Positions 16,413 to 32,447 are shown, counted from the stretch's first letter. The stretch: 64,000 nt of DNA from VXYL01 sp965200375 (GCA_965200375.1 OZ241353.1:1798001-1862000); one strand, 5' to 3'. The notes: generated by a model from the sequence alone, not told the origin. Program-made: numbers and translations.

Positions 16413-18632
16413 ATGCCCCTAACCGGCATCCACAACGAGAACGAGTTCTACAGCCACCACTATCTGGCGGAGATCTTCGCCGGGGACATCCAGGCCACGC
16501 TTGAGCGCTGGCGCGAGCAGGCCGAAGCCGCCAACGTCCGCACCCCGTGGGCCGAGCTCCGCGCCTTGGCGGCGGAGCATCTGCGCTTTCGGCGGGACTT
16601 CGAGCGGGAGCGCCGGGCCGGGCAGCGCATCCTGCGGCAGCGCGAGTGGTTTCGCCTGCTGCTTGCGGCGCTGGGCTACGCCTGCAAGCCCGCCAACCTT
16701 GCGCTGGAGGACGGCGCGGAAGTGCCGATCCTCTGCGCCGACGGCGGGGCCGCCGGCGCCCCGCGCCTGCTCGCTCTCGGCGCCTTCGACGCCACCGGCG
16801 AAGGCGAAGATCCGCTGTCGCTCAAGCCGCACGCCTTGCAGTTCCACGGCGAAGCGCCGCCGCCGGAGGCCGTGCTGAACGAGACGTGGGAAGCCATCGT
16901 TACCCGGCGGCTGTTCGCGCAAACCCATCCGCCGCGGTGGATTCTCATCCTCTCCTGCGGCAGCGTCCTGCTGCTCGAACGCGGCAAGTGGACGCACAAC
17001 CGGCTGCTGCGGTTCGACTTCGACGACATCCTCTCCCTTCGGGAAGACGCCACGCTGAAGGCCACCGCCGCCCTGCTGCACCGGGAGAGCCTTCAGCCGG
17101 GGAGCGCGAGGGGGCACCCCTCGCATGGAAAGAGCCTGCTTCCTGCCGAAGATGCCGGCGTGGAAAACCTGCACGACAATCTCGACGAGAACAGCCACAA
17201 GCACGCCTTCGCCGTCTCCGAGGACTTGAAGCACGCCCTGCGCGAGTGCATCGAACTGATCGGCAACGAGGCCATCCGCCATCTGCGCGAAGTCTCCAAG
17301 GAGCGCATCTACGACCGTCCGGATGCGGACCTCACCGAGCAGCTGAGCCTGGAAGCCCTGCGCTACATGTACCGCCTGCTGTTCCTGTTCTACATCGAGG
17401 CGCGCCCGAACCTGCGCTACGCCCCGCTGGACGCCGAGGCGTACCGGGAGGGCTACGGCCTGGAACGCCTGCGCGACTTGGAGATGGCGCGCCTCACCAC
17501 CGAGGAATCCCTGAACGGCCACCACCTGCACCTCTCCATCGAGCAGCTGTTCCGCCTGGTGCGCGAAGGCTTCCACGCGCAAGCCGACCTGCTCAGCGAC
17601 CGCCCGCCGAACCAATCCGGCGAGCCCGCCAGCGCACCCGCCGCGCACGGCTTCTCCATGCGCCCGCTGGACAGCCGCCTGTTCCACCCCAGCGCCACGC
17701 CGCTGCTGAACCAGGTGAAGCTGCGCAACCGCGTGCTGCAGCAGGTGATCCGCCTGATGTCCCTTTCCCGTCCGAGCACCGGCACCGGCAAGGGAACGCG
17801 AGGCCGCCCCAAACGCAGCGGCCGCATCTCCTACGCCCAGCTCGGCATCAACCAGCTGGGCGCCGTGTACGAGGCGCTGCTGGCCTACCGCGGCTTCTTC
17901 GCCGAAGAGGACCTCTACGAGGTGAAGCCCGCCAAGCAGTCCGGCGAAGCCCAGGACGCCCTCGCCACCGCCTACTTCGTCCCCCAGCGCGACCTCGGCC
18001 AGTACGCCGAAGAGGAGAAGGTGCAGGACCGCGACGAGAACGGCCGCCTGAAGCTGCGCGTCCACAAGCGCGGCACGTTCATCTACCGCCTGGCCGGGCG
18101 CGACCGGCAGAAGTCCGCCAGCTACTACACGCCGGAATCCCTCGCCCGCACCGTGGTGAAGCACGCCCTGGCCGAACTGGTGACGGACGCCACCCCCGCC
18201 GACGACATCCTGAACATCACCGTGTGCGAACCGGCGATGGGTTCCGCCGCCTTCCTGAACGAGGCCGTGAACCAGCTGGCCGAGAAGTACCTGGAACGCA
18301 AGCAGCGCGAACTGAACCGCCGCATCGACCACGCGGACTACGCCGACGAACTGCAACGCGCCCGCCACCGCATCGCGGACCGCAACGTGTTCGGCGTGGA
18401 CTTGAACCCCGTGGCGCTGGAACTGGCGGAAGTCTCCCTGTGGCTGAACGGCATCCACCAGGTTGCCCGTACATACGGTGAACATCTTGTGGCCGAAGAA
18501 AGTGCTCTTGGGTACGGGGCCAAACAGCTTCTTTTGGCATTTTTTCACAATACACCTGACAACACACTGCCAATCTTTTGGGTCGATACACCAACTTGGC
18601 CAGGCCCCTTTCCACGGCACTCGAAAGCATGA
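16413..18632 (+). pseudogene. Large adenine-specific DNA methylase, copy 2 (3' truncated)
   Basis: A near-identical copy of the gene at 9522, in one open frame for about 683 codons. It shows FYSHHYLAEIFAGDIQATLE, SASYYTPESLARTVVK, VCEPAMGSAAFLNEA (motif I) and DLNPVALELAEVSLWLNG. After the ACCAGG near 18462 it runs into unrelated AT-rich DNA and ends 57 residues later, overlapping the ATPase gene by four bases. The catalytic NPPF/Y region and the target-recognition part are therefore missing, so methylation activity is very unlikely. The AT-rich ATPase segment appears to have been inserted here, or to have replaced the 3' half. Confidence 0.88.
17087..17130 (+). repeat. Palindromic element related to the 45-bp repeat (in methylase copy 2)
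   Basis: The same 44-base element as at 10008-10051, at the equivalent position. The element was therefore in place before the methylase gene was duplicated. Confidence 0.75.
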
Positions 18633-20593
18633 TCGATAGGTCGCACAATCCCTTCCTAAGTCGGGCGAAGTCCAACGACCTCAACGCCGATGAGATCCAA
18701 CGGCTTTGGATCGACTACGGAAAGGCCGGGCCGATATTCGATCCGGCCAGTCCCATGGCCACCATAGTGCTTGGAGGAAAGGGGAGCGGAAAGACGCACC
18801 TATTTCGTTACTTTTCGTTCCCAGTTCAAGGGATGCGCTATCTTGCTGAAGATTGGACTAACGAGCTCCTTAAGGACGGCTACATCGGCGTGTACGCACG
18901 TGCCGATGGTCTCAACGGTGAGCGATTCGCGAACAAGGGGATTGCAGAAGAACAGTGGGACGTGGTGTATCGATATTATATCGAACTTTGGTTAGCCGAC
19001 GGGCTTCTCCAGATCGTTTCCAAGCTGGCGGAGCATCTTCCCGATCTGTCGTCACGCGAGGTGGACGTTGTTTCGCAGTTCTGTGAGTGTTTGAGCCCTG
19101 GTCGTACGGAGGTGGACTGCACAACGGTCTCCGACTTTCTCGGAGAACTCCGAGCTCGTCGTCACGAGCTCGACCGACAAGTCAATGTCGCCGCGTTTGA
19201 CGGGGCAATCAAGCCCGACATTGCTTGCTCTCCTGGCGCGCTTACCTTCGGCCTGCCCCGTGCGCTCGCAGAAACTGTTCCGACATTGGGTGACATTACC
19301 TTTAGCTACTACATAGATGAGTGTGAAAACTTGCTGGAATACCAGCAGCGGCATGTAAACACCCTACTGAGGGAACGTCAGGCACCTGCCACTTTTCGCA
19401 TTGGCGCACGATCCTATGGGATGAGCACGTTCTCCACGGATAGCGGTGATGGCGAGGAGATTAAGGAGGGTTCGGAATACACGTTATTGCAGCTCGACAC
19501 ACAGTTTCGTCGCGAACCTCACCGGTACAGGGCTTTCTCGCACGCGCTTCTACGACGTCGCCTTGAGGAAAGCGGCAGCGAGGTGGCAGGAGCGCCGTCA
19601 GTTGACATAGGAGATTGGTTTGAGCTGCCGTCTGATTTGGATCTTGGAAACGCAGATAACAACGCACACCATTTGAGGGTTTTGGATGCGAGGTTGAAGG
19701 CGATTGCCCCCGACATCGCGACACAGCTTACGAAAAAGCTACGGTGTCCTGACGACCTTGTGCTCGAGAAGGCGGCGATATTTCGGTTCTACCAAGCGGT
19801 CGCGAGAGGCCGTTCGGACTTCGAGTCGGTGGTTGACGAGATTGCTGACGAACTGAGAGCACTGCGCGATGGCCAGAAAAATGCGCTGGCGGAGACTGTG
19901 GCGCACTATCGTGGGGATTTTTTGGCACAGGTTTTCAGAACCGCCCGGCAAGGGCGCGTTAACGACTATGCCGGGCTAGGAGACTTCATTGTGATGTCCG
20001 AAGGCTTACCACGAGTGTTGCTGACGATAGTAGGGAACGTAATTTCCAATGCGTCATTCCGAAGGGAAGTGCCAGCCCAGCTGCGATCGATCACTTTGAA
20101 GTCCCAGCGTCAAGGAGTCTACACTGCCGCCGAGCGCTTCGTTTACGCTAACCTTCCGCAAGCGGAGGACGGCGGGGAACTAATCCAAAGGAGCATCGAT
20201 CGACTTGGGGAGCTCTTCCGGATCAACCGATTTGCAGACAAGCCTATTGAATGCTCGCTGATTGGATTCTCTGTGCGAGAAGACCTGCTTTCGGCAGAGG
20301 CTAGTTCGATTCTATTGGAAGCGGAACAGCGGTCTTTCCTGTTGAGAGGCTCTCAGAAGGATCGAGGCACCAAACAGGTTTGGGCGAAGTTTCATCTTAA
20401 TAGGGTTCTTTGCCCACTATATGATCTGCCCATTGGAAGACGAGGAATGGCGAGGTTTAATGCGGCCTTCGCGGAAGCCATATTCGCAGGAGATGAACGG
20501 CAATATGCGAGGGCGCGACGCGAATGGGACGGTAGGCTGAAATGGCCATTCGGAAAGGAGCTGGCGTCCGCAGGTCAGCTTTTTGACCAATGA
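18629..20593 (+). CDS. P-loop (ORC/CDC6- or STAND-like) ATPase, first gene of an AT-richer two-gene unit
   Basis: 654 aa from ATG 18629. Near the N-terminus are SHNPFLSRAK and the Walker A ATIVLGGKGSGKTHLFRY (residues about 43-60). The Walker B is FSYYIDECENLLEY near 226. RFRIGARSYGM-like and EGLPRVLLTIVGN segments follow. The layout (an NPF-type lead-in, Walker A, then a late Walker B) recalls the ORC-CDC6 family AAA ATPases found in bacterial defence loci, but I cannot name a closer family. A 28/60 G+C line at 20401 contrasts with neighbours near 70%. The next gene overlaps by ATGA, so they are translated together. I infer a sensor or motor ATPase with its effector or regulator; no function is established. 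Confidence 0.75.
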   Translation: MIDRSHNPFLSRAKSNDLNADEIQRLWIDYGKAGPIFDPASPMATIVLGGKGSGKTHLFRYFSFPVQGMRYLAEDWTNELLKDGYIGVYARADGLNGERFANKGIAEEQWDVVYRYYIELWLADGLLQIVSKLAEHLPDLSSREVDVVSQFCECLSPGRTEVDCTTVSDFLGELRARRHELDRQVNVAAFDGAIKPDIACSPGALTFGLPRALAETVPTLGDITFSYYIDECENLLEYQQRHVNTLLRERQAPATFRIGARSYGMSTFSTDSGDGEEIKEGSEYTLLQLDTQFRREPHRYRAFSHALLRRRLEESGSEVAGAPSVDIGDWFELPSDLDLGNADNNAHHLRVLDARLKAIAPDIATQLTKKLRCPDDLVLEKAAIFRFYQAVARGRSDFESVVDEIADELRALRDGQKNALAETVAHYRGDFLAQVFRTARQGRVNDYAGLGDFIVMSEGLPRVLLTIVGNVISNASFRREVPAQLRSITLKSQRQGVYTAAERFVYANLPQAEDGGELIQRSIDRLGELFRINRFADKPIECSLIGFSVREDLLSAEASSILLEAEQRSFLLRGSQKDRGTKQVWAKFHLNRVLCPLYDLPIGRRGMARFNAAFAEAIFAGDERQYARARREWDGRLKWPFGKELASAGQLFDQ

Positions 20594-21534
20594 GTCTAGA
20601 TTATACAATCATGTATAAGGAGGTCCTGGCGGCCGACGGTGCTATTGATGGGGGATGGGACGTGTTCCTGTCTGCTTACAACCTCAATGACAGGGTCAAG
20701 GACCTATTTGCGCGCGTGGTCGCTAGCCGCAAGTTGTGGATCGTCCACCCCGAGTATGGGCTGGACGCGGAGCTTCTGCCGGGAGGAGAACCTTTCGTAG
20801 ATCCTGGCCTTGGTGAAGCGGAATTCTGCAATCGTCTTCTGTCGGTGCTTCCGACGGCAGAACGACGCTTGAGCATGTGTATAGATATTACGGGGATGAT
20901 GCGGCCACACATGATGTGCTTACTCTACTGCTTGGCAGATCGTGGCGTAGCAAAGATTGATGTACTCTACTCGGAGCCAATTACCTATGCGGGTCGCGAG
21001 ACCACACGATTCTCCGGCGGTGCTCTTGATGTGCGACAGGTGTCGGGCTTGGAGGGTAGAAACGGTTTTGATTCGACGTCTGACTTGATGGTGATTGGGG
21101 CGGGATTCGACGATAGACAGATTTCTGAAGTAGCGGAACATAAAGACGCCGCCAGAAAAATTGTCCTGCTCGGCTTCCCGCCTTTGCGCGCAGATATGTA
21201 CCAGCAGAACTTGCTTCGCATGGATAGGTCACGGGACGCGATAGGAGATGTTCCCCCGAGGTGGCGCTACTTTGCACCTGCCAGTGACCCATTTGTCACC
21301 GCGGATGTGTTGCGGCGCATCGTTAAAGAAAGCGGGAATGTGTCCAATCTTTATCTGGCTCCTTTGTCCACGAAGGCTCAGGCCTTAGGATTCGTCCTGT
21401 ACTACATGGCGGAGTGCAGGGGTCGGCCAGCGCACGTTATCTACCCATTCAGTGCGCAGTATGCGGACAGAACGACGGAGGGGTTGGCGAGGACGTGGAG
21501 ATATGTCGTGGAATTTGATGCGCTAAATAGCTAG
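20590..21534 (+). CDS. Unknown Rossmann/CARF-like protein, partner of the ATPase
   Basis: 314 aa, not recognised. The start overlaps the ATPase stop (ATGA). Two short regions look like Rossmann-type strands and loops. The first is CIDITGMMRPHMMCLLYCL near residues 97-115, reminiscent of the D-x-TGG-x-K loop of CARF/DUF1887 folds but without the lysine. The second is DLMVIGAGFDD near 155. KIDVLYSEPITYAG and HVIYPFSAQYADRT could be further ligand-facing loops. No transmembrane segment or known nuclease motif is visible. If the CARF likeness holds, it might bind a nucleotide signal and act with the ATPase. It could also be an unrelated alpha/beta protein. Confidence 0.65.
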   Translation: MSLDYTIMYKEVLAADGAIDGGWDVFLSAYNLNDRVKDLFARVVASRKLWIVHPEYGLDAELLPGGEPFVDPGLGEAEFCNRLLSVLPTAERRLSMCIDITGMMRPHMMCLLYCLADRGVAKIDVLYSEPITYAGRETTRFSGGALDVRQVSGLEGRNGFDSTSDLMVIGAGFDDRQISEVAEHKDAARKIVLLGFPPLRADMYQQNLLRMDRSRDAIGDVPPRWRYFAPASDPFVTADVLRRIVKESGNVSNLYLAPLSTKAQALGFVLYYMAECRGRPAHVIYPFSAQYADRTTEGLARTWRYVVEFDALNS

Positions 21535-21660
21535 CTAAGTGGCGCGGCTGGATATTGCGCCGCGTTGCTTGCGGAAGATGCCCACGCGAGTGCGACGTGT
21601 GCTGCACGAGAATCTCGCGGACATCGCTTCACGACGCGCATGACCGCTCCATGGATGGCC

Positions 21661-22056
21661 TCAACGCTGCCGCATCCACGTTTCGACAGCCAACCCCGGC
21701 ACACGCTGGAACTCGCGCAAGTTGTGGCTGATGAGAGGGAGCCCGAGCGACAGCGCATGAGCGGCTATCCAGAGGTCGTTGGGGCCGATCAACTGGCCGG
21801 CCGCGGCGAGACGAGCCCGGAGCCGCCCGTAGCGACGGCTGACGTCCGCGTTCAAGTCCGTCACCTGCACGGCGGTGAGCCATTCATCCAAGACCACCCG
21901 GTTGTGCTCCACACGCTGCGAGCGCCACACGCCCAACTCGAGCTCCCCAAGCACCACCACGGAGATGGCACAGTCCTGCAGGGGGAGGGTGGGTTCAAAG
22001 CCATCGGCGGCGGACATGGCGTATATGCAGGTGTCCGTGTCGAGCATCGCCTTCAA
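21661..22056 (-). CDS. vapC: VapC-type PIN-domain toxin
   Basis: 131 aa from TTG 22056, which overlaps the antitoxin stop (an ATG three codons in is the alternative). PIN acidic residues are visible: DTDTCIYAM at the N-terminus, a Glu in VVLGELELG near residue 40, and NDLWIAAHAL near 93 (Asp). The family cleaves RNA, often initiator tRNA, using magnesium, and is neutralised by the upstream VapB. The RLRARLAAAGQLIGPNDLW stretch is typical of VapC of the PIN_VapC4-5/FitB type. It appears intact. Confidence 0.92.
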   Translation of the reverse strand: MKAMLDTDTCIYAMSAADGFEPTLPLQDCAISVVVLGELELGVWRSQRVEHNRVVLDEWLTAVQVTDLNADVSRRYGRLRARLAAAGQLIGPNDLWIAAHALSLGLPLISHNLREFQRVPGLAVETWMRQR

Positions 22057-22328
22057 TCGAACGGCTCCCTCTCCTCGAGAGGCAACAGGTCGCGCCGCCG
22101 CTCCTCAATCGCCGCCACGAAGTCTTCCCCGGCCTTGGGGGCTCGCGCCAGGTAGTCCGCCCAGTCCTTGTACGGCGGGCTGAGAATGACGTTCGCACCT
22201 TCGCGTCGAATGGCGACTCGGTCCGTCTCGAAGCGAAACTCCTGCGGCAGACGCACCGCCTGCGAACGCCCGGTCATGAAGACCCGCGCGAACTTGCGCT
22301 CGGGGGAAGAGGCCTGCTTGCGTCCCAT
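22053..22328 (-). CDS. vapB: VapB-type antitoxin (AbrB/MazE fold)
   Basis: 91 aa from ATG 22328. A swapped-hairpin DNA-binding core is clear (ARVFMTGRSQAVRLPQEFRF, then DRVAIRREGANVILSP). The C-terminal acidic tail should wrap the toxin. It binds its own promoter and the VapC that overlaps it downstream. A longer frame upstream lacks family likeness. Confidence 0.92.
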   Translation of the reverse strand: MGRKQASSPERKFARVFMTGRSQAVRLPQEFRFETDRVAIRREGANVILSPPYKDWADYLARAPKAGEDFVAAIEERRRDLLPLEEREPFD

Positions 22329-22841
22329 CTGGGTTCCAGTGCCGTTCAGCCAGTGGCGGGTGAGAACCGTAGCAGGCTCGGTATGTATCGTCAATATGTA
22401 TTAGTTGGCCGCGGACGGTGATTTCGGCCATGCGCTTGATCCTCAATGCGGCTGCAGGCGCTGCAACGACCACATATGTGGGCACAAGCCGCTTGGCAGC
22501 CTTCCAGCCGCCACACCCGCACTCGTGCGTTCCGTGGCGGCTAGAATGTCGCCATGATGCGAACACCGAGCGCCCAAGGCAAGCGACATGCCCACGCCAA
22601 GAGGGCGCAAGCGCCCCAGCACCCCGCTGCCAACGACAGCTCCGGCGCGGCCGTCGAGATCGCGAGCTCACATCGCCCGTACGCGCTTCCCGACTTGCGC
22701 GTCGGCGACCGACTGCGGCAGACCCGTTGGCAACGCGCTCTTGGCCCGAACTGCGGGAACTGATCTACGGCGGTGCCGACGTGCGGTGACGTGCTTCGCC
22801 AACAGACCGCTCTCTCGCGCGCCTTGGCGGAGGCGCCAGGG
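22329..22841. other. Intergenic region, about 510 bp
   Basis: Contains the vapBC promoter and no gene I can support. A plus-strand frame from 22554 and a second frame ending ELRELIYGG near 22770 might be remains of a small toxin gene, but the likeness is too weak to call. Confidence 0.35.
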
Positions 22842-23081
22842 CTACGTCCGTTCCGCGAGGCGGGCCCACGCTACGGCGTCCTTGACGTCGGCCTCCGTAA
22901 TGCCCAGCCCCTCAAGCTTCTCTCGCACACCGTCAGCACGGCTGAGCTGCACCGGACTCAGCACAAGCCGACCTTGCTCCACGGTGGCGTCGAAGCAGTC
23001 CACGCCTGGGAACGACGCCAGCAGTGCCTTGGGAAGCGCGAGCCGACCGTCAGCCGTCAGCCTTGTCAGCATCATCCTCAC
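22842..23081 (-). CDS. AbrB/SpoVT-type antitoxin-like protein
   Basis: 79 aa. The N-terminus (LTRLTADGRLALPKALLASF) and LVLSPVQ suggest a MazE/AbrB swapped-hairpin DNA-binding domain, followed by a helical tail (LGITEADVKDAVAWARLAE) typical of antitoxins paired with PIN toxins. Its start overlaps the stop of the upstream frame at 23078 by four bases. No toxin follows, so it is probably an orphan. Confidence 0.65.
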   Translation of the reverse strand: MRMMLTRLTADGRLALPKALLASFPGVDCFDATVEQGRLVLSPVQLSRADGVREKLEGLGITEADVKDAVAWARLAERT

Positions 23082-23323
23082 TCTTGGTTCGGGAGCGGAA
23101 CGGTACAGCGTTCGTCGTGGCCAGCCGCCTCCAAGCGCTCGTACTCGGCAAGCTCCGCTCGCAGGTCGCCAAGCTGGCTCTCCATCGCCTCCCGCTCCGC
23201 TTGCCGGATGCGCGGGTGAACAGCATTGGCCTCGTTACGCAGCGTGTCGAGCCGATCGATGGCCTCGTGAAAGCTGCGTTCCTTGCGCCTCGAGACTCTG
23301 TACTGCTGTTCGTTGGCAATCAC
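23078..23323 (-). pseudogene. HigA-like antitoxin remnant, N-terminal part only
   Basis: 81 aa. The start IANEQQYRVSRRKERSFHEA and the helix AMESQLGDLRAELAEYERL match the N-terminal half of a common XRE-type antitoxin family, in which a helix-turn-helix domain normally follows. Here the frame ends within a dozen residues, with the HTH missing. The downstream AbrB-like gene overlaps it. It may be a decayed gene, or a short helical protein now co-opted by its neighbour. Confidence 0.5.
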
Positions 23324-23509
23324 GTCCTACTCGACCTCAACAGCGCGCTGGAAAAATCGACATTACACCGTAACCCTCCAGAAGCGGCTGAGCCAGTGAC
23401 CGCGCGCAACGCCGGCAAGCCGCGGGAACCGACATTTCCAACGCCCGCCTCCCGCACCAATCTATGCCACCATCGCCCTTCCACGGAGCCGCCGAACCAC
23501 CAGCATCCC

Positions 23510-23755
23510 ATGACCCCCTCCGTCGTCGCCCACGAGGTCGCCCGGACGCTGCGGGACTTCCTCGCCACCGGCTTCGGCCCCTCCAATCCGCCGCTCGCGC
23601 ACGTTCTGGACGACTTCCTCGCCGAGCAGGAGAACCTCGTCAAAGGCCCGTACCTCTCCATCGCGCTGCCGCCGAAGCTCGCGCTCGATCCGCAAGCGCA
23701 GGTTGGCGTAGAGCAGCCAGCGCCAGATGCTGCATGTGCCTACGCGCCGCGCTAG
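23510..23755 (+). pseudogene. 5' fragment of the large DUF1998 helicase gene
   Basis: About 180 bases from ATG 23510 are nearly identical to the start of the 2165-aa helicase gene (from 24227; both begin M-x-PSVVAHEVAR and share DFLATGFGPSNPPLAHVLDD). Homology also includes the CACCAATCTATGCCACC stretch upstream of each. After PPKLAL the sequence diverges and stops at 23755. It marks an earlier copy of the helicase gene. Confidence 0.88.
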
Positions 23756-23781
23756 GGTTTGTGCCTACAGTTGGATGCATC

Positions 23782-24138
23782 ATGATGAAAGCGGTCAGCG
23801 TACGACAGTTGAAGAGCAACCCATCCGCCGCGCTGCGGGATGCGCGCGAGCAGCCGGTCATGGTTCTGAATCGCCATCAACCGGAGGCATTGCTGGTACA
23901 CCTCAGCGACGATTCGCTGCTCGCCGAACCAAGCGTTCGCTTGGCGCTGGCGGTGGCGCTCTACAAGGACGAGAGCCTGTCGTTGGGCCGCGCCGCGGAG
24001 TTCTCCAGGAGAACGCTGGCAGAGTTCATCGAGCACGTCTCTCGGCTAGGCATACCCGTGGTACGGGGAGCAAACACCATACGGGACGACATGGAGGCTC
24101 TTGATGAATGGCTAGGAAACAGCAGCGCAACTTCTTGA
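23782..24138 (+). CDS. Phd/YefM-type antitoxin fused to a UPF0175 domain
   Basis: 118 aa. The first half (KAVSVRQLKSNPSAALRDA) is the Phd/YefM DNA-binding fold; LNRHQPEALLVHL follows. The second half (LALAVALYKDESLSLGRAAE, then EFIEHVSRLGIPV) is UPF0175, which usually accompanies a PIN-like DUF3368 toxin. No such toxin follows; the helicase frame begins 41 bases later. It is therefore an orphan antitoxin sitting between the helicase fragment and the intact helicase. The adjacent ATGATG gives two possible starts. Confidence 0.8.
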   Translation: MMKAVSVRQLKSNPSAALRDAREQPVMVLNRHQPEALLVHLSDDSLLAEPSVRLALAVALYKDESLSLGRAAEFSRRTLAEFIEHVSRLGIPVVRGANTIRDDMEALDEWLGNSSATS

Positions 24139-24178
24139 ATTTCGGCGTTTCGGCGGCACCTGTTCGCCACACCAATCT

Positions 24179-30676
<6,498 letters not shown>

Positions 30677-30737
30677 CAAGGCGAGGCAGGAGCACCCGTT
30701 TGTGTGGTAAGTTGGCTCTATGGCAATGGGAGGGCAC

Positions 30738-30965
30738 ATGGCAAAGCGCGACGGCGGGGCCAAGGCACAGAAACGCGAGGCGCAGGTCGAGGTGCATGTC
30801 ACCTATTTCGGCGGCATGTACGTGGACCCCGGCGACCTGTTGCGCAGCAACGCCGCCCGCGAAACGATGACGGAGATGAACCGCATCTTGAGCGAAGAAC
30901 GCCGCCGACGCCAAGCCGCCGAAGGCACGGCACCAAACGCACGGGGGACCCCCGGCGAGCAGTGA
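30738..30965 (+). CDS. Small hypothetical protein, first of three genes after the helicase
   Basis: 75 aa from ATG 30738, which has GGGAGGG a few bases upstream; ATG 30720 is an alternative adding six residues. A basic lysine-rich start is followed by VHVTYFGGMYVDPGDLLRSN and a charged helix (EMNRILSEERRRRQAAE). I do not recognise it. Its TGA overlaps the GTG of the membrane protein. Confidence 0.6.
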   Translation: MAKRDGGAKAQKREAQVEVHVTYFGGMYVDPGDLLRSNAARETMTEMNRILSEERRRRQAAEGTAPNARGTPGEQ

Positions 30966-31312
30966 ATCTCGGCCTGCTCTTGATCCCGGCACTCAGCGGC
31001 TACTACTTGCTTGCCCGCTGCTGCATCACGCGGTTTTGGGTCGGGCGCCGATCGCGCTACGCGCTGTTCTTCTCCGCGGCCATCGCCGGCGTCCTCCTTC
31101 TTACTGTTGCTCGGCTGTTGGCAACGATCCTGCCGCGTCACGATGCGCTCTCCGCCGCCGCCACTTGGTGGAGCGCCTTTGCTCCCTTCGCGTACGCCGA
31201 CACGGTGTTGATTAGCGCCCTGCTCGCGGTCGTTCTGGCGGAAGGCGCGAATCTTCTGATCCGGGACAAGAATCGTTGGGCAAGCGTGCTGCAAGGGCCA
31301 ACGGCGACCTGA
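30962..31312 (+). CDS. Small membrane protein, second of three genes
   Basis: 116 aa from GTG 30962 (GTGA overlap with the gene before). Three or more hydrophobic segments are visible: LGLLLIPALSGYYLLARCC, ALFFSAAIAGVLLLTVARLL and ADTVLISALLAVVLAEGANLL. It has a short cytoplasmic tail. No family recognised. It is likely an inner-membrane partner of the two flanking soluble proteins, possibly an effector in the helicase locus. Confidence 0.6.
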   Translation: MNLGLLLIPALSGYYLLARCCITRFWVGRRSRYALFFSAAIAGVLLLTVARLLATILPRHDALSAAATWWSAFAPFAYADTVLISALLAVVLAEGANLLIRDKNRWASVLQGPTAT

Positions 31313-31689
31313 TCGAGTGCCTGATGCAAGAAGCTCTCGAGTCGAGGGGGCAGCAGCTAGTCGAAGTCTCAACGAAGAACAACAAGAGCTATATCGGATT
31401 CGCGCAACACAGCAGCGTTACGACCGGTGGCGAGTCGGACATCGCAGTCACTCCCATCGCCAGCGGTTACCGCGATGGCGACACACGAGAGCTCAGAATC
31501 ACAACGGATTACACGCCTGTTTTGCTGGACAAGAACCGGAAGTATGAGGACTTGCGCGACCACTTCCGCATCGTGATCCCGCTCGCCGAAGTCGCTTCGG
31601 CCCGCCGCTTCGACCCGACCGCCTACGAGCTGTTTCGACGGGTGGGCGCTGGCGAGGAGGTTCCGTCAAGCTCAGCCTTCGGCACCTGA
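31276..31689 (+). CDS. Hypothetical protein, third of three genes
   Basis: 137 aa from TTG 31276, overlapping the membrane gene by 37 bases; ATG 31324 is the alternative and leaves no overlap. It opens with a helix (LIECLMQEALESRGQQLVEV), then short strands (KSYIGFAQHSS, LRITTDYTPVLL, FRIVIPLAEVASAR) that suggest a small beta-barrel. Function unknown. Its tight arrangement with the two previous genes indicates a single operon. Confidence 0.6.
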   Translation: MGKRAARANGDLIECLMQEALESRGQQLVEVSTKNNKSYIGFAQHSSVTTGGESDIAVTPIASGYRDGDTRELRITTDYTPVLLDKNRKYEDLRDHFRIVIPLAEVASARRFDPTAYELFRRVGAGEEVPSSSAFGT

Positions 31690-31740
31690 AGCGGAGCTGC
31701 GATCTTCAAGCCGTGCTTCTCGGGAAGGGCGCGTGCGCAC

Positions 31741-32447
31741 AACGCTGCGGCGCATGGAGTCGGATGGCGAGAAGCCCCGTGTGCGGCAGGACCTGGTGCG
31801 CGGCAAGCCGGGCTACCTGGTACGTGTCGGCGCGGCGAGCTGGCTGATGGAACCGCAAGCGGACGTGACCGCCGCCGACGGCGTGGCGGTTCGCAGCCGC
31901 CCGGGCTTCCTGCTGCGCCCGGTGCGCCGCCGCAGACCCGCCAGACCCCGCGCGCCTGCTCGCCATCCTCCACCTGGGCGACGACGAAGCGAGCGCCACC
32001 ACGCCAACTACCGCCCCGCATGGAACCGCACGCTGCGCTTGTTCAACCTGCTGCAATTCCTGCCCGTGCATCGTGGATCACCCGCCAAGGCGTGCAGGCC
32101 GGCCGCTACCCGGAGTTCGCCCCCGCCGGCAAGCCGCCAGACTCTGCAACGCAGCCGGATTCCGACGATTGGGCCGAGGCGATGGAACTCGCCGCCGAAC
32201 CACTGCACCCCGCCATGCGCCAATGGGCCGCCGACGGCCTGCCAGCGCCGGAGGTGGGCTTCGAGCTGACGGACGGAAGGGCCAAGTGCTGGCAGAGGCT
32301 GAACTCGCTTGGCCAACGCAGCGCGTAGCGGTGCTGCACGGGGAGCAGGCGGAGGAAGCGGCGGCGTTCGAGGAAGCCGGCTGGCGTGTGCTCTCCGCCG
32401 CCGAAGGTGCCTTGGCGGAGCAAGTCGTCAAGGCCCTCGTGGATTAG
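31741..32447 (+). pseudogene. 3' fragment of the large DUF1998 helicase gene
   Basis: Matches the end of the 2165-aa gene (29420-30676) with high identity, but about 550 bases are missing near 31935, which removes the VFMDG part of the nuclease-like domain, and frames are broken afterwards. Shared stretches include DGEKPRVRQDLVRGKPGY and, in another frame, NYRPAWNRTLRLFNLLQF. It ends at a helicase-like stop. With the 5' fragment at 23510 it brackets the intact gene. Confidence 0.88.

Noticed and set aside
22554..22789. A small gene between vapBC and the AbrB-like antitoxin
   Set aside because: The frames are short, one needs a frameshift to resemble anything, and no start signal is visible.
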